In this document: positions 1-10,129 of the stretch, piece after piece | Layout of the letters: every line of letters starts with the position of its first letter | Numbering within the stretch: position 1 is the stretch's first letter | Assembly: GCA_032622095.1 (NCBI GenBank) | Contig: CP136069.1 | Location: 1,490,001 to 1,554,000, forward strand | Direction: 5' to 3' | Length of the DNA: 64,000 bases | DNA from: Siphonodentalium dalli | Lineage: Eukaryota; Mollusca; Scaphopoda; Gadilida; Siphonodentaliidae | Notes under the pieces: model-generated | Told to the model about the DNA's origin: nothing | What the model saw: the letters and a program-made list of their open reading frames with translations, nothing else | Databases searched by the model: none | Position numbers and translations under genes: made by a program

Positions 1-144
1 TCTCTGTGAGGAAAGGGGTTAACTTTAGTTTAATCTTAATCAGAAGAGCTGGATGGGACATCATAGCATGGCAATAACATTTTAGTCACACATTTCTCGT
101 CCCAACAGTGATGTCATTTTGGTGACTGCCTATTGCCTAACAGG

Positions 145-345
145 GGGGCTTGTAACTCGCTCCGCCGCCCCTTGCACTGCCCGTATGCGCCGCGCGTCTC
201 TATGTACACAACTGCTCTACGCTATGGTAGTATACAAGAAACTCTTGAATACTGCCATAACTTAAAGCAGGCGCGTATATAGAGACGGCGCATTTATAAA
301 GCAGGGGTTGGGGGGCATGCAGCGGAGTGCGTTACAAATCCATGT
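145..345. repeat. Imperfect foldback (inverted-repeat) element
   Basis: The segment folds on itself. CTTGTAACTCGCTCCGC near 150 pairs imperfectly with GCGGAGTGCGTTACAA near 323, GCGTCTCTATGTAC with GTATATAGAGACGGCGC, and CTATGGTAGTAT with ATACTGCCATAA. The arms span roughly 145-235 and 250-345 with a short AT-rich loop. No target duplication or coding capacity was seen. It is probably a miniature foldback transposon relic. The first 144 bases of the window hold nothing I recognise. Confidence 0.55.
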
Positions 346-1116
346 GCTGGGTAACATGCATATGACGCCGCCTGGTAGCACATTTCCGACCATTCATTCA
401 TAATTAAACGAGGCTAACATTTCAAAACATTAAAACATGTCAACACACCACATCTATGCTAAGCCCGAGGATAGTCTGCTGTATCAGCACAAAATCTTGT
501 TTGGGGGGGGGTTAAGTTTTTCAGACTAATTCCAACAATGTTGGAGTAACGGAACCAACTGTTTGGTTTTCGTAAAGGAAATTGAATGTACTTTAATACG
601 ATATGCAACTGGGTCTACTATTTTGTCAAATGCGAATGCTACAATGATTGAAAGACGGTAGTTTGTCTGAATCGTCGCGAAAATGATGCGCGAAACGAAA
701 TTCGAACGAGCATGAAGTCACGCATACGTTGAACTTTGCGTTGTTTTTCATTTCATTTCATGCAGCACTCAAGTATAAACTATCGTGTGACAAAACAATC
801 GTTGATCATTTCTCTTTCTGATGTTTTATAACGAAAAATTAAAATTGGTCATTTTCGAAAAATGACAAAAAATCGAGGTACTTTTTTTCTGAAAATCAGC
901 TGTATCCAAAAAACGCGTCCTACGTCTCTGCGAAAACCGGATCGTGAAACTTCAGTTATCGGCCTACAAGAAATATAAGTGCCATAAATTCCCTCTCCGG
1001 ATGACACCTTGCCTCAGCTGACACCTTGACTAATATAATTCAACAAAAACAACATGTTCACAGTTTATTACACCGGATGAGTTGATAATACAATGTTTGG
1101 AGCTTCCTCTTTCAAA
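346..1116. other. Non-coding stretch, nothing recognised
   Basis: AT-rich sequence with a short G-run near 504-512 and no long open frame, splice-bounded exon or RNA gene that I could support on either strand. Confidence 0.4.
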
Positions 1117-1308
1117 TAGTATATAATATGTCATATATTTTATATATGTGATCTGGGTATATAATATGGCATATATTTTATATATGTGATCTGGGTATAT
1201 AATATGGCATATATTTTATATATGTGATCTGGGTATATAATATGGCATATATTTTATATATGTGATCTGGGTATATAATATGGCATATAGTTTATATATG
1301 TGATCTGA
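1117..1308. repeat. 38-bp tandem repeat, about five copies
   Basis: The word GTGATCTGGGTATATAATAT recurs with a spacing of exactly 38 bp (1153, 1191, 1229, 1267). The rest of the unit is a TATATATTTTATATATG palindrome-rich string, so it could extrude cruciforms. Only single-base differences separate the copies. Confidence 0.9.
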
Positions 1309-1339
1309 TGGTTCGAAAATTAAGTGGGCCTTTAAAGGA

Positions 1340-2525
1340 AGATAATCTGAAATATAGATAATATTGAATGTCAAAAGGAGATAACCCATAACTCATAATT
1401 ATATATAGATATTGTTCAATGTCAAAGGGAGATAACTCATACATGATAATTAAATATAGATAATATTGAATGTCAAAAGGAGATAACCCATAACTCATAA
1501 TTATAAATAGATAATATTGAATGTCAAAGGGAGATAACCCATACCTCATAATTAAATATAGATAATATTGAATGTCAAAAGGAGATAACTCATAACTCAT
1601 AATTAAATATAGATAATATTGAATGTCAAAAGGAGATAACTCATAACTCATAATTAAATATATATACTGTTGAATGTCAAAGGGAGATAAAAGGGAGATA
1701 ATACATAACTCATAATTAAATATATATACTGGTGAATGGCAAAGGGAGATAACTCATACCTCAGAATTTAACATAGATACTGTTGAATATCGAAGGCAGA
1801 TAACTCATACCTCATAATTAAATATAAATACTGTTGAATGTCAAAGGGATATAAAAGGGAGATAATTAATATCTCATAATTAAATATATATACTGTTGAA
1901 TATCAAACGGAGATAACTCATACCTCATAATTAAATATAAATACTGTTGAATGTCAAACGGAGATAAAAGGCGATAAAAGGGAGATAATTAATATTTCAT
2001 AATTAAATATAGATACTGTTGAATGTCAAAGGGAGATAACTCATACCTCATAATTAAATATATATACTGTTGTATGTCAAAGGGAGATAAAAGGCAGATA
2101 ATTTATATCTCATAATTAAATATAGATACTGTTGAATATCAAAGGGAGATAACTCATACCTCATAATTAAATATAAATACTGTTGAATGTCAAAGGGATA
2201 TAAAAGGGAGATAATTAATATCTCATAATTAAATATATATACTGTTGAATATCAAACGGAGATAACTCATACCTCATAATTAAATATAAATACTGTTGAA
2301 TGTCAAACGGAGATAAAAAGGCGATAAAAGGGAGATAATTAATATTTCATAATTAAATATAGATACTGTTGAATGTCAAAGGGAGATAACTCATACCTCA
2401 TAATTAAATATATATACTGTTGTATGTCAAAGGGAGATAAAGGGCAGATAATTTATATCTCATAATTAAATATAGATACTGTTGAATGTCAAAGGGAGAT
2501 AAAAGGGAGATAATCCATAACTCAT
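1340..2525. repeat. 51-bp minisatellite with AAAGGGAGATAACTC core, left part
   Basis: About twenty copies of a ~51-bp unit containing TGTCAAAGGGAGATAACTC and CATAATTAAATATAGATA. From about 1790 the copies vary in length (extra AAAGGGAGATAA inserts) and form a higher-order unit of about 350 bp present twice. For example, TTGTATGTCAAAGGGAG occurs at about 2071 and 2421, and TCAAAGGGATATAAAAGG at 1841 and 2190. The array resumes at 3787 after a LINE insertion. Because 51 is divisible by three, a minus-strand open frame of 17-residue repeats appears at 1292-1651; it is an artefact of the period. Confidence 0.92.
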
Positions 2526-3717
2526 GTAAAACACAACTGTTGGAATATCTGTCACACGTTACATCAGAACTCGACAGAGGCGAACTGGTAGATGTGATAT
2601 ACCTAGACTTCCAAAAGGCGTTTGATACTGTGCCACACGAGAGGTTGATTCACAAACTGAGAGCATATGGTATACAAGGCAGTTTGATAACATGGATTCG
2701 AGACTTTCTAAGTAATATAATACAGCGTGTTAAAGTAAACAGTGAGTGTTCAGAATGGATGAGTGTTACGAGCGGAGTTCCACAGGGCTGTCTATTGGGT
2801 CATATTATATTCATAATATTCATCAATGACTTAACAGATAGTGTTAAAGGGATATGCCATATATTTGCTGACGACACTAAACTGTTAGGCAACCCTAATA
2901 CAAGTAACATGATACTAACATCCAAAACAATATTGATGATGTGTGCCAATGGTCAACAAATTGGCAACTTAAATTCAATTCCTCAAAAATTCACGTGCTG
3001 CACTTTGGATTCAACAACCATCGGCATCAATACAACATGACAGATTCGACAGAAAGGCCACAAATTCTAGTGAGCGAGTATGAAAAAGATCTGGGAGTGA
3101 CTATTGATACGCAACTAAAGTTTGATTGCCATATTAACAGTGTGTGTAGTCGCGCATATAGAACTCTGGGCATAATCAGGAGAACTTTCGCCAGTTTAGA
3201 ACCAGATACATTTAGCTACTTGTACAGGTCTATGGTGAGACCAATACTGGAATAGTGTAATACGGCTTGGAACCCTCATCACAAGAACAGAAGCATAACC
3301 TTTGAACGGGTGCAGAGGCGAGCAACAAAAATGGTGCCGAAATTTCGAAAATTAAGTTATGGAGACAGAATGATAAACCTCGGTGTGATGTCTTTGAAAT
3401 ATCGCCGATTCAGAGGTGATATGATAGAGACATACAAATACCAGAATGAGTTATACAACGTGGACGAGAGTAAACTGTTCAAGCGAGCAGAGTACACCCG
3501 AACAAGAGGTAACACTATGAAATTGGCATATTCGAGATCGTCGAAGGATATCGGGATGTTCTTCTGCAACCGAATTGTTTCCAACTGGAATGCCATGCCT
3601 GATTATATTGTACAATCGCAAACGCTAGCAGAATTCAAAACTCTATTGGACAATCACTTCCGCCCAATACGGTTCGAATATGATACAGAAGGGATGGATT
3701 GCCATGCAGTAAAATAA
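2526..3717 (+). pseudogene. Reverse transcriptase C-terminal half, broken
   Basis: The reading frame starts inside the reverse-transcriptase palm. YLDFQKAFDTVPHERL carries the first catalytic Asp, SGVPQG is the template-binding motif, and FADDTKL is the catalytic [Y/F]xDD box. The thumb and C-terminal region follow, ending NRIVSNWNAMPDYIV, a motif common at the end of Jockey/CR1-like proteins. The frame shifts near 2930-2945, where the sense continues as WQLKFNSSKIHVLHFG in the next frame. A TAG stop at 3253-3255 interrupts it again before the last segment (3310-3717). The residues encoded just before 2526 come from the minisatellite, not the element. It is a dead copy. The exact clade cannot be fixed without a tree. 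Confidence 0.88.
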
Positions 3718-3786
3718 CTTTTGATATAATCCGGAACTAAGAGTCATTCGACTCGTTCTGTGTATCTTGATGTTATGTTATGTTAT
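2526..3786 (+). mobile_element. 5'-truncated non-LTR retrotransposon (Jockey/CR1-like) inserted in the minisatellite
   Basis: Minisatellite sequence stops at 2525 and resumes at 3787; between them lies the 3' part of a LINE on the plus strand. The right end is a (TGTTA)n tail at about 3768-3786, the short tandem tail typical of CR1/Jockey-type elements. The flanks read ATAACTCAT before and ATAACTTAT after, a possible 9-bp target duplication with one mismatch, although the repetitive target makes this ambiguous. The element is 5'-truncated: endonuclease and the first reverse-transcriptase motifs are missing. Confidence 0.88.
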
Positions 3787-4210
3787 AACTTATAATTAAA
3801 TATAGATACTGTTGAATGTCAAATGGAGATAACTCATCCCTCATAATTAAATATAGATACTGTTGGATATCAAAGGGAGATAATTCATAACTCAGATTTA
3901 ATTATATATACTGTTGAATGTCAAAGGGAGATGAAAGGCAGATAAAGGGCAGATAATTAATATCCCATATAGACACTGTTGAATGTCAAGGGAGATAAGT
4001 CACAATTAAATATGTACACTGTTGAATATCAAAGGGAGATAATTCATAACTCATAATTAAGTATATGTAATGTTGGTTGTCAAAAAGGAGATAATTCATA
4101 ACTCATAATTAAATATTGGTACTGTTAAATGTCAAAGGGAGATAATTCATCAATCATAATTAAATATAGATACTGTTGGTTGTCAAAGGGAGATAACTCA
4201 TACCACCTTC
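3787..4210. repeat. 51-bp minisatellite, right part
   Basis: Continuation of the array interrupted by the LINE, with the same TGTCAAAGGGAGATAATTCATAACTCATAATTAAATAT-type units but more diverged and of variable length. It ends near 4210 in unrelated sequence. Confidence 0.88.
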
Positions 4211-4261
4211 AATAATAAACAGCAACAGTATTAAATCAATCTTTAGTTGAATCCTTGTGAA

Positions 4262-4312
4262 AATCACAAAACAGAAATATAATGCTGTGATATGGTAAAA
4301 CAAAAATATAAT
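4262..4312. repeat. ~30-bp minisatellite (GCTGTGATATGGTAAAACA), left part
   Basis: Units of the form ATAATGCTGTGATATGGTAA followed by AACAGAAAT. The same unit continues at 4668-4846, so the inverted tRNA-like element at 4313-4546 appears to sit within or beside this array. Confidence 0.7.
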
Positions 4313-4546
4313 CAAATTTGATTTTTGAGACAATGCAAATTTTTTGAGATTGGGTGGGATACGAACCCCGGCCCGACGGCGAGCGCGCCTTGCGACTCAA
4401 AGTCCGACGTCAATACCACACGGCCACCGAAGCAACCCCAAAAAAGGAAGCTCGAATGGCCGCTGTATTCCGACGTCGCCCTTAGGGCCGGGGTTCGTAT
4501 CCCACCCAATCTTTAAAAAATTGCATTGTCTCAAAAATCAAATTTG
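4313..4546. repeat. Inverted repeat of tRNA-like 3' halves (SINE-like)
   Basis: Arms of 61 bp (4313-4373 and 4486-4546) are reverse complements with only a few mismatches. They are separated by 112 bp. Each arm ends in a pol III B-box-like string, GGGGTTCGTATCCCACCC on the sense of that arm (compare GGTTCGAATCC). Read on the minus strand, the left arm plus loop resembles a class II tRNA: GGCCGTGTGGT as an A-box-like segment near 4420, a long variable region, then the T-arm. The right arm carries only a tRNA 3' half. No intact cloverleaf can be drawn, so this is a head-to-head pair of tRNA-derived SINE fragments and not a tRNA gene. Confidence 0.65.
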
Positions 4547-4667
4547 CTTCTAAAAATAGGCGCCTGGTGTGTTGTATAGTCCCAAGCATGTTCTAAGAGC
4601 AATGCTCGCCATGTTTCGGAGGCATACAATATATAACATTGCTGCTGTGCCATACCTCCTATATACA

Positions 4668-4846
4668 AAAATATAATGTTGTGATAATTATGTTAAAACA
4701 GATATACATGTATAATGCTGTGATATTGTAAAACAGAAATAAAATGCTCTGATATGGTAAAACATATTAATATGATGCTGCGATAATTAAGGTAAAACAG
4801 ATATATATTGCTGTGATATGGTAAAACAGATATATAATGCTCAGTC
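4668..4846. repeat. ~30-bp minisatellite (GCTGTGATATGGTAAAACA), right part
   Basis: Five to six imperfect units such as GCTGTGATATGGTAAAACAG followed by ATATATAAT. A (TA)n run follows near 4893-4904. Confidence 0.75.
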
Positions 4847-5175
4847 TTTGTAAACATACACTCAAATTCATAATGATACTGAGTCTATTTATATATATAT
4901 ATATCCTTTATTTCCTCCGTTAACGAAGAGCTGTTACAATATATTTTAAATGTTTACACAATTGCAATGAACAAATGAACGAATACAAAAAAATAAAAAT
5001 CAACAACAAAAAAAAAAAAATCAAAAATCAAAAAGGAATATGTAAGTAAACAAACATTAATGTGTGTGGTAGACAGATAAGCCAGCCACACACTGGACGA
5101 GGCAGCCATGCTCAAACAGCAATAGAGGTCGGTAAGCAGACTGTTTGTCATGCATACAACAGGCCGTGCGTGCAT

Positions 5176-5335
5176 ACAGACATACATACATACACACATA
5201 CATACATACATATATGCATAAACACACACATACCAACATACATACTTTCATGCATACACACATACATTCATATATACATACGTACATACACACATACATA
5301 CGTATATACATACATACATACATACATAAACACAT
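5176..5335. repeat. (CATA)n microsatellite
   Basis: About 160 bp of CATACATACACA-type tetranucleotide repeat with CATG/CACA variants. All open frames here on both strands are low-complexity products of the repeat. Confidence 0.95.
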
Positions 5336-5560
5336 GCACCCGGGGTATTGGCAGGCAATCCAGTAGGCAATCAGACATAAACAAGCATATAATCAGACGA
5401 TGCATGGATATATATATAGAGAGAGAGACTTGCAAGAGAACACCATGCTCGCATGAAGCCTTCAGACGAGTCACTCAAAATTACGTCACACCGCGCTAAA
5501 TATAAATGTAAAATTAGTCGTGATTGACAGGTGTAAACATAGTCACGTGCCAGTGCCGTC

Positions 5561-5660
5561 ATGGCCGCTTCAACCCATGTGAAGCCGATTCTCAGAATCG
5601 GAATTAATAGTTGTTTGGTTTGTGACTTTTCGTTTGGCGATAGTTTTACCGACAATAAAG
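5561..5660 (+). CDS. Candidate first coding exon, gene unknown
   Basis: An ATG in good context (GTCATGGCC) opens a frame of 33 codons plus one base that ends at AAAG|GTAAAC, an acceptable splice donor at 5661. The peptide begins MAASTHVKPILRIGINSC and continues with LVCDFSFGD, giving a CxxC pair (residues 18 and 21) and a hydrophobic/acidic mix that looks coding; I do not recognise the family. The frame would run on for some 26 codons past the donor into the TTAA element at 5700. The exon ends in phase 1, the phase accepted by the exon at 12490. It could therefore be an alternative first exon of the gene described at 8777, or the start of a separate gene whose other exons are not visible. The 5341-5560 stretch upstream shows no clear core promoter. 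Confidence 0.35.
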
Positions 5661-5699
5661 GTAAACAGCATCCAGGTTCCAAAATAAAATGTATTTTAA

Positions 5700-6291
5700 A
5701 GGGGTACTGTACGCCATTTTCAATAAATTCCCGGTGATAACAACGATCTATTATCGATACTATATAGAAATATAAGTAATTTGAGTCGAAGATGTATTCT
5801 GTAAACGCTCAGGTTAATAGGCTATCTTAAAATTTAATAATTTAAAAGTTAATAATTTAATATAAATTGATTTTATGGCTCCAGCCATAAAATGGCGTCT
5901 CTTAAAATTCGAATTTCCGTGTACAAAACGTAATCAAATTATAATTGAGGGATACCGGATTAGGAAAACAATTGCACACACGATCGTTTGAAACATTATG
6001 CTTATACGGGGAGAAAACCCAAGCCATTCATTGACTAGTGACGGTACACTAACTTAAATGAGTATATGGGACTACTAACCATATAATATAATGTTTATTT
6101 GATTCATTTGGTTGAAAACTTTACAAAAATTACTCGACAACGACAATTTGTATTTTTGCATTCCGGTAAATTTGCCATCCGTAACAATACTTCGTACTCA
6201 ACAAACTTTCAAAAAATGGAAAAGTTGTTACATTATTCTCCGACTCGGGGATTATAGAAACCAACAACAACATCTTGGGTACAGTACCCCT
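5700..6291 (+). mobile_element. 592-bp TTAA non-autonomous element, copy 1
   Basis: It is bounded by TTAA (5696-5699 and 6292-6295) and terminal inverted repeats AGGGGTACTGTAC / GTACAGTACCCCT. The inner region is AT-rich and has no transposase. A second copy of exactly the same length lies inverted at 12711-13302. The TTAA duplication points to the piggyBac type (or another TTAA-targeting group). The 6112-6381 open frame spans its right end and is also present in the other copy, simply as part of the repeat. Confidence 0.85.
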
Positions 6292-6295
6292 TTAA

Positions 6296-6578
6296 AGACA
6301 GATCTGCTTGAAATTATAAAAAATGTCCATTTATGTGGATTTCTTGGACTTAGAACAAATTATTTCTCTCTTCCGGTATAACACGACGTCATGAATACTA
6401 TTTTTAACAACCTTTAGCCACACCTTTGGAATTTCCACACCAAGAGCACGTGACATGTTAATATTTGTTTATTGGCGCACACATTTCTTAGAGTAAGTTT
6501 TGATTGGCGGTAAATACAAGGAATCCCGGGTTTGGGAAATGAAAACTGAACGAAAGGTACACAGACCCACTATTTTTT
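6296..6578. other. Non-coding spacer
   Basis: No exon, RNA gene or repeat that I recognise between the TTAA element and the hairpin-headed tandem repeat. Confidence 0.4.
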
Positions 6579-7556
6579 AGCTCAACTTTACTTTGTAAAG
6601 TTGGAGCTATTGTCATGGCTTTGTCGTCCGTCGTCCGTGTGTGCGTGTGTACGTGTGTACGTGATGCGTCAACAATACAGGCTACATGTCGTACCTTTGA
6701 TCGGATCATTATGAAATTCGTCATAGCTGTTGACATCAACATTTAGATCGGAATGATTCATTTTGGGGTCATTCGGAATAAAAACATGGCCGCCAGTGGA
6801 TTTCATCTTGGATTTCAAAATTCAATCGATTAGCACGGGCTACAGGCCGTACTGTTCGTCTGATCGTCATGGAATTTGTCATGGATGTTAATATTGATAT
6901 GTAGATGGGAACGAGTAATTTTGGGGTCATTCGGCCAAAAAACATGGCCGCCAGCAGCCATCTTGGATTTTACTCTTTGCATGACTAAATCCTTTAGCAC
7001 GGGCTACAGGCCGTACTGATCGTCATGAAATTTGTCATGGATGTTAATATTGACATGTAGATGGGAACGAGTCATTTTTGGGTCATTCGGGCACAAAACA
7101 TGGCCGCCAACAGCCATCTTGGATTTTACTCTTTGTATGACTAAATCATTATTTTAGCACGGTCTACAGGTCTTACCTTTTGTCTGATCATCATGAAATT
7201 TGTCATGGCTGTTGAAATTGGAATGTAGATGGGAACGAGTCATTTTGGGGTCATTCGGACAAATAACATGGCCGCCAGCGGCCATCTTTGTTTTCAAATT
7301 CAACCCATTAGCACGGGCCATAGGTCGCATTGTTCGTCTGATCATCATGAAATTTGTCATGTATGTTAATATTAACATGTAGATGGGAACGAGTAATTTT
7401 GGGTTTATTCGGCCCAAAAACATGGCCGCCAGCAGCCATCTTGAATTTTACTCTTTGTATGACTAAATCCTTTAGCACGGGCTACAGGTCGTACCTTTAG
7501 TCTGATCATCATAAAATTTGTCATGGACGTTAACAATGACATGTAGATGGGAACAC
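6579..7556. repeat. Hairpin-headed ~160-bp tandem repeat
   Basis: It starts with a 13-bp-stem hairpin (AGCTCAACTTTAC ... GTAAAGTTGGAGCT, 6579-6608), then GTCGTCCGTCGTCCGTG. About six units of 155-170 bp follow, each holding ACATGGCCGCCAGCAGCCAT, TTAGCACGGGCTACAGG and ATGAAATTTGTCATGGATG. Anchor GCACGGGCTACAGG recurs near 6833, 7003, 7157, 7311 and 7476. The last unit is cut at GATGGGAAC by the 3' end of a minus-strand LINE. Short open frames within it are not genes. Confidence 0.85.
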
Positions 7557-8462
7557 TTACACTTACACTTCTTCTTCTTTGCACTCACGTATGAGCAACC
7601 TCCATTCGGAGTGTAACCATCATCCCCATAATTGTCGCGTACCGGTATGGAATACAAAATTTGTACAGGTAGGTTAAGGTACTGCGAATGTGTGATTGAG
7701 TGCTTTTATTCGCCCTTTCTTCCCCTCCTTCAGTTTCTTCGCCAACTCGAGCATAATCTTCAGTCTTGTGCAGTGTAGTAGGTAACAGTATCTGTTTGCG
7801 GCTATGTTTAATCTGGAGTTTGATGTGTTGTTTGAAATTATATTTGTGACATCTAGGATGCTTTGCATTTTTTCTTTTTCCTCCATATCGTTAAAGTTCT
7901 TGAAGTTCAGTTGGTTATATTCTTTTGTGAAATGATTTAGCACTCTCTCCCGTGTATCCTGCAAGGCTCCGCACCGCAGCATGAAGTGGGTCCTGTCCTC
8001 TGTTTCAATACAGCACATTCTACATCTCCCGTCAGAATTCTTTTTATAGTCAGCTCCTTCTAGCGTGTATGTATTTGTTAGAAGTTTAAGTCTTACTGCC
8101 AGCATAGCGGCTGCCCTTTCTGGGTTGATGTCTGTCTCCAGGATAGGGTGAGTTTTTCCGACTTGAAAGTTGATGTTGATAAAGCTGAGATTTTTATATG
8201 TTATAGCCTGGTTGATGATGAGATTTCTCCAATGACGATTGATCGCTTGCTTCACCATTTCTTTCCATTGTTGTCTTGAGTAAGGTTGTTTAAGTAGGTC
8301 CACAGCAGATAGTAGATCGTATTTCATTAGGAGCATTTTGGATTTAATGAACCAACTGTGACTTTCTTTGTCCTTTACCGTGATTTGACGTTCTGCTAGC
8401 CTTCTCTCGATGGATTTTTCAGATTGAGTACAGATGTTACACACTAAATACACGAGGGTCAA
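7557..8462 (-). mobile_element. LINE 3' fragment on the minus strand
   Basis: Read on the minus strand, this is the end of a non-LTR retrotransposon. The C-terminal protein (8462-7674) is followed by ~115 bp of 3' UTR that ends GCAAAGAAGAAGAAG and (TGTAAG)n next to the tandem repeat at 7556. The tail type differs from the (TGTTA)n LINE at 2526, so it belongs to a different family. The 5' end is truncated near 8462, about 300 bp from the start codon of the gene at 8777. Confidence 0.85.
7674..8462 (-). pseudogene. LINE ORF2 C-terminal region with zinc knuckle
   Basis: An uninterrupted 262-residue frame with no reverse-transcriptase catalytic motifs; it is the region downstream of the RT domain. 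Visible landmarks are AVRLKLLTNTYTL (about residue 123) followed by CRMCCIETEDRTHFMLRC, a CxxC...H...C knuckle seen in the C-terminal part of many metazoan LINE proteins. RYCYLLHCTRLKIML lies near the end. The protein would normally be around a thousand residues or more, so this is the last quarter. No frameshift is seen in the retained part, so the insertion may be recent. The ATG given is only the first in frame, not a real start. Confidence 0.82.
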
Positions 8463-8776
8463 TGTTGGAAGGTTGAGAATTCCGGAGGTTCAATTGGTCT
8501 CTCACGGGGAACAAATTGCCTATCCTGGGGTGCACACTAAACATTGGGGTTTACGATTCGAGGGGTAAGCTAATTGGAGACTTGATTCCATAGTTTTGCG
8601 TGGCAACGAGGGGTCGTTTTCAATCTCACTGAGACTCATTTGAACTCTCCCGGGAGATATTACTTAATTGGAGGAACGAGATGTGGAATTTGGGGGGTTC
8701 CGCAATTTCCGTGCTAATCTCATTGGTGCACGTGATATATTTGGAGACTCGCTTTCAGATTCACATTTTATAGATC
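8463..8776 (+). promoter_or_regulatory. Upstream region of the four-exon gene
   Basis: Unique, relatively CpG-containing sequence between the LINE and the start codon. It must hold the promoter and 5' UTR if 8777 is the true start. No convincing TATA box or initiator can be fixed by eye. An in-frame TAG at 8771-8773 just before the ATG shows that translation cannot enter from upstream. TTTCAG at 8753-8758 could be an acceptor for a 5'-UTR intron. Confidence 0.3.
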
Positions 8777-8858
8777 ATGGCGGACGATTTTGTCTCCGGA
8801 AAATTGGTTGAATGGGGCCTCTCCGCCCTCTCGGCGGACCTGCAACAACGATTTAGTG
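8777..8858 (+). CDS. Four-exon gene of unknown function, exon 1
   Basis: Four coding exons (here, 12490-12545, 20145-20228, 24400-24471) join in one frame to a 97-residue protein. Exon 1 starts at ATCATGGCGG, a favourable initiation context, and encodes 27 residues beginning MADDFVSGKLVEWGLSAL. It ends in phase 1 at AGTG|GTAAGTATT, a perfect donor. The N-terminus has a Leu/Trp amphipathic pattern (LVEWGLSALSADLQQRF) that could be the first helix of a SAM-like or similar small helical domain; that is inference only. Phase 1 here is exactly what exon 2 requires. Introns of 3.6, 7.6 and 4.2 kb are filled with mobile elements. I cannot name the family. Confidence rests on seven consensus splice or stop features falling in one frame. 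Confidence 0.82.
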
Positions 8859-9500
8859 GTAAGTATTTTTTGTATCCATGTAGGTAACACAGATAACGAA
8901 ACTTGAACTGTGTTTGTTATTGCATGATGGCCATGCAAATGTTTCAAAAATCAAATTGAGAGCATGTGTGTAGTTAACAGTCTAAAAATAGAATGTGTCG
9001 ATCGAACACATTTGTGATCGAGGTGAGACGACTTAAAATAACTCGGAATTAGGAAAATGTTGCATTCCACAATGACAATGTCATGTTGCAATATTGCCTT
9101 GACACATTTCTGGGACTGCACCATATTCATAATTCATATAAAATTCAAGACAATAAACTATAAATTATCTTCACGATCAAATCGTTTCGTTTTTTCCTCG
9201 TTTTGCATCTGTCGCCGTGGAAACGCAATACTTCACTTTTCACCACAACAAAAAAAACCCGCAAATTTCTACTATATACACGATAAGAAGAAGAATAGAC
9301 TATATATATATCGATAATGTATTGGAACATGTATCAATAACACTTTATAGCAGGCAGCTAATTTTGGCTTGACATTTTCTTGTTCAGGTGATTTAGATCT
9401 AACTGATTAATATTATTACCACTTTATAGGGCGTTCTCTAGTCTAGGCCATTGATAATGTTTTTCGGGGCGTTCCAAATAGCGTATTGTTACCAAAACAG
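8859..9500. other. Start of intron 1, nothing further recognised
   Basis: AT-rich intronic sequence with short TA-rich runs near 9300-9315. No repeat family, second exon or RNA gene could be supported. Confidence 0.4.
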
Positions 9501-9552
9501 CGGGCTGCGGGCCGATAATGAGAAGCCTAGTTCAATATCGGCCCGCCGCCCG
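9501..9552. repeat. GC-rich hairpin in intron 1
   Basis: CGGGCTGCGGGCCGATA and TATCGGCCCGCCGCCCG form a stem of about 17 bp with one mismatch around an 18-base loop. It is markedly more GC-rich than its surroundings and shares the GGCCCGATAAT flavour of the larger foldback at 9956-10129. Confidence 0.7.
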
Positions 9553-9955
9553 GAAACTATAGATCTCGTTTATTATCGTGAGAGTTACGTCCCTTCAACT
9601 TCCGATTATCATGGCGTGTTTATTTCAAGAAAATAATGGGAAGATGTATCCGATTTCCTCGACACAAAAGTGGTTTTATGATTGGAATTCACGCCATATA
9701 CGATTGAATTATTGTATCAAGCGTAAGTATGCATTGATACTTTTAGCTGTCAATTAACCTCTCATTGGTTGTTACGCGTCTCCAATGCTGGGTTTTCCCC
9801 TGTCCTATTTTCGAGACTCCGTCAGTCCGTGTCAGCTGACAAGTCAAATGATATCAAACTTAAATGTTCTTGAAAATATTTCTCTCTTAATCTACTTCAT
9901 TATTCCACTAAATCCTCAAATGGGTCAAATGTCCAAAACTGTGGTAATAATAGTA

Positions 9956-10129
9956 ATAACATGATTTCATCGGGCATTATGGTTTATTAACGGCCCTCTG
10001 GAATGATTAACAGCCCTCGGGCCTATTATCGTCCCTCGACTTCGTCTCGGGCCGCTAATAGGCACTTGGGCTGTTAATCATTCCAGCCGGGCCATTAATA
10101 AACCATAACGCCCTCAAAAATCATGTTAT
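9956..10129. repeat. 174-bp foldback in intron 1
   Basis: Two ~80-bp arms in inverted orientation begin ATAACATGATTT and end AAATCATGTTAT. Shared internal words are TTATGGTTTATTAA and TGGAATGATTAACAGCCC. The loop CCCTCGACTTCGTCTCGGG is itself partly palindromic. No coding capacity. Sequence between here and 11027 shows nothing I can assign. Confidence 0.8.

Noticed and set aside
1292-1651. Open frame of seven 17-residue repeats on the minus strand
   Set aside because: The 51-bp minisatellite has a period divisible by three, so a frame stays open by chance; it has no start context and ends when the unit length changes.
1340-2525. Possible CRISPR-like array
   Set aside because: The repeats are contiguous with no unique spacers and the DNA is eukaryotic in character.
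4954-5499. Several His/Tyr/Thr- or Cys/Met/Val-rich frames
   Set aside because: They are translations of the (CATA)n microsatellite on either strand.
6112-6381. 89-residue frame also found at 12651-12890
   Set aside because: Conservation is explained by both lying in copies of the 592-bp TTAA element; both run across the element border and resemble no transposase.
8759-8776. Extension of exon 1 upstream through the TTTCAG acceptor
   Set aside because: The frame of the ATG is closed by TAG at 8771-8773, so no coding sequence can enter from an upstream exon in that frame.
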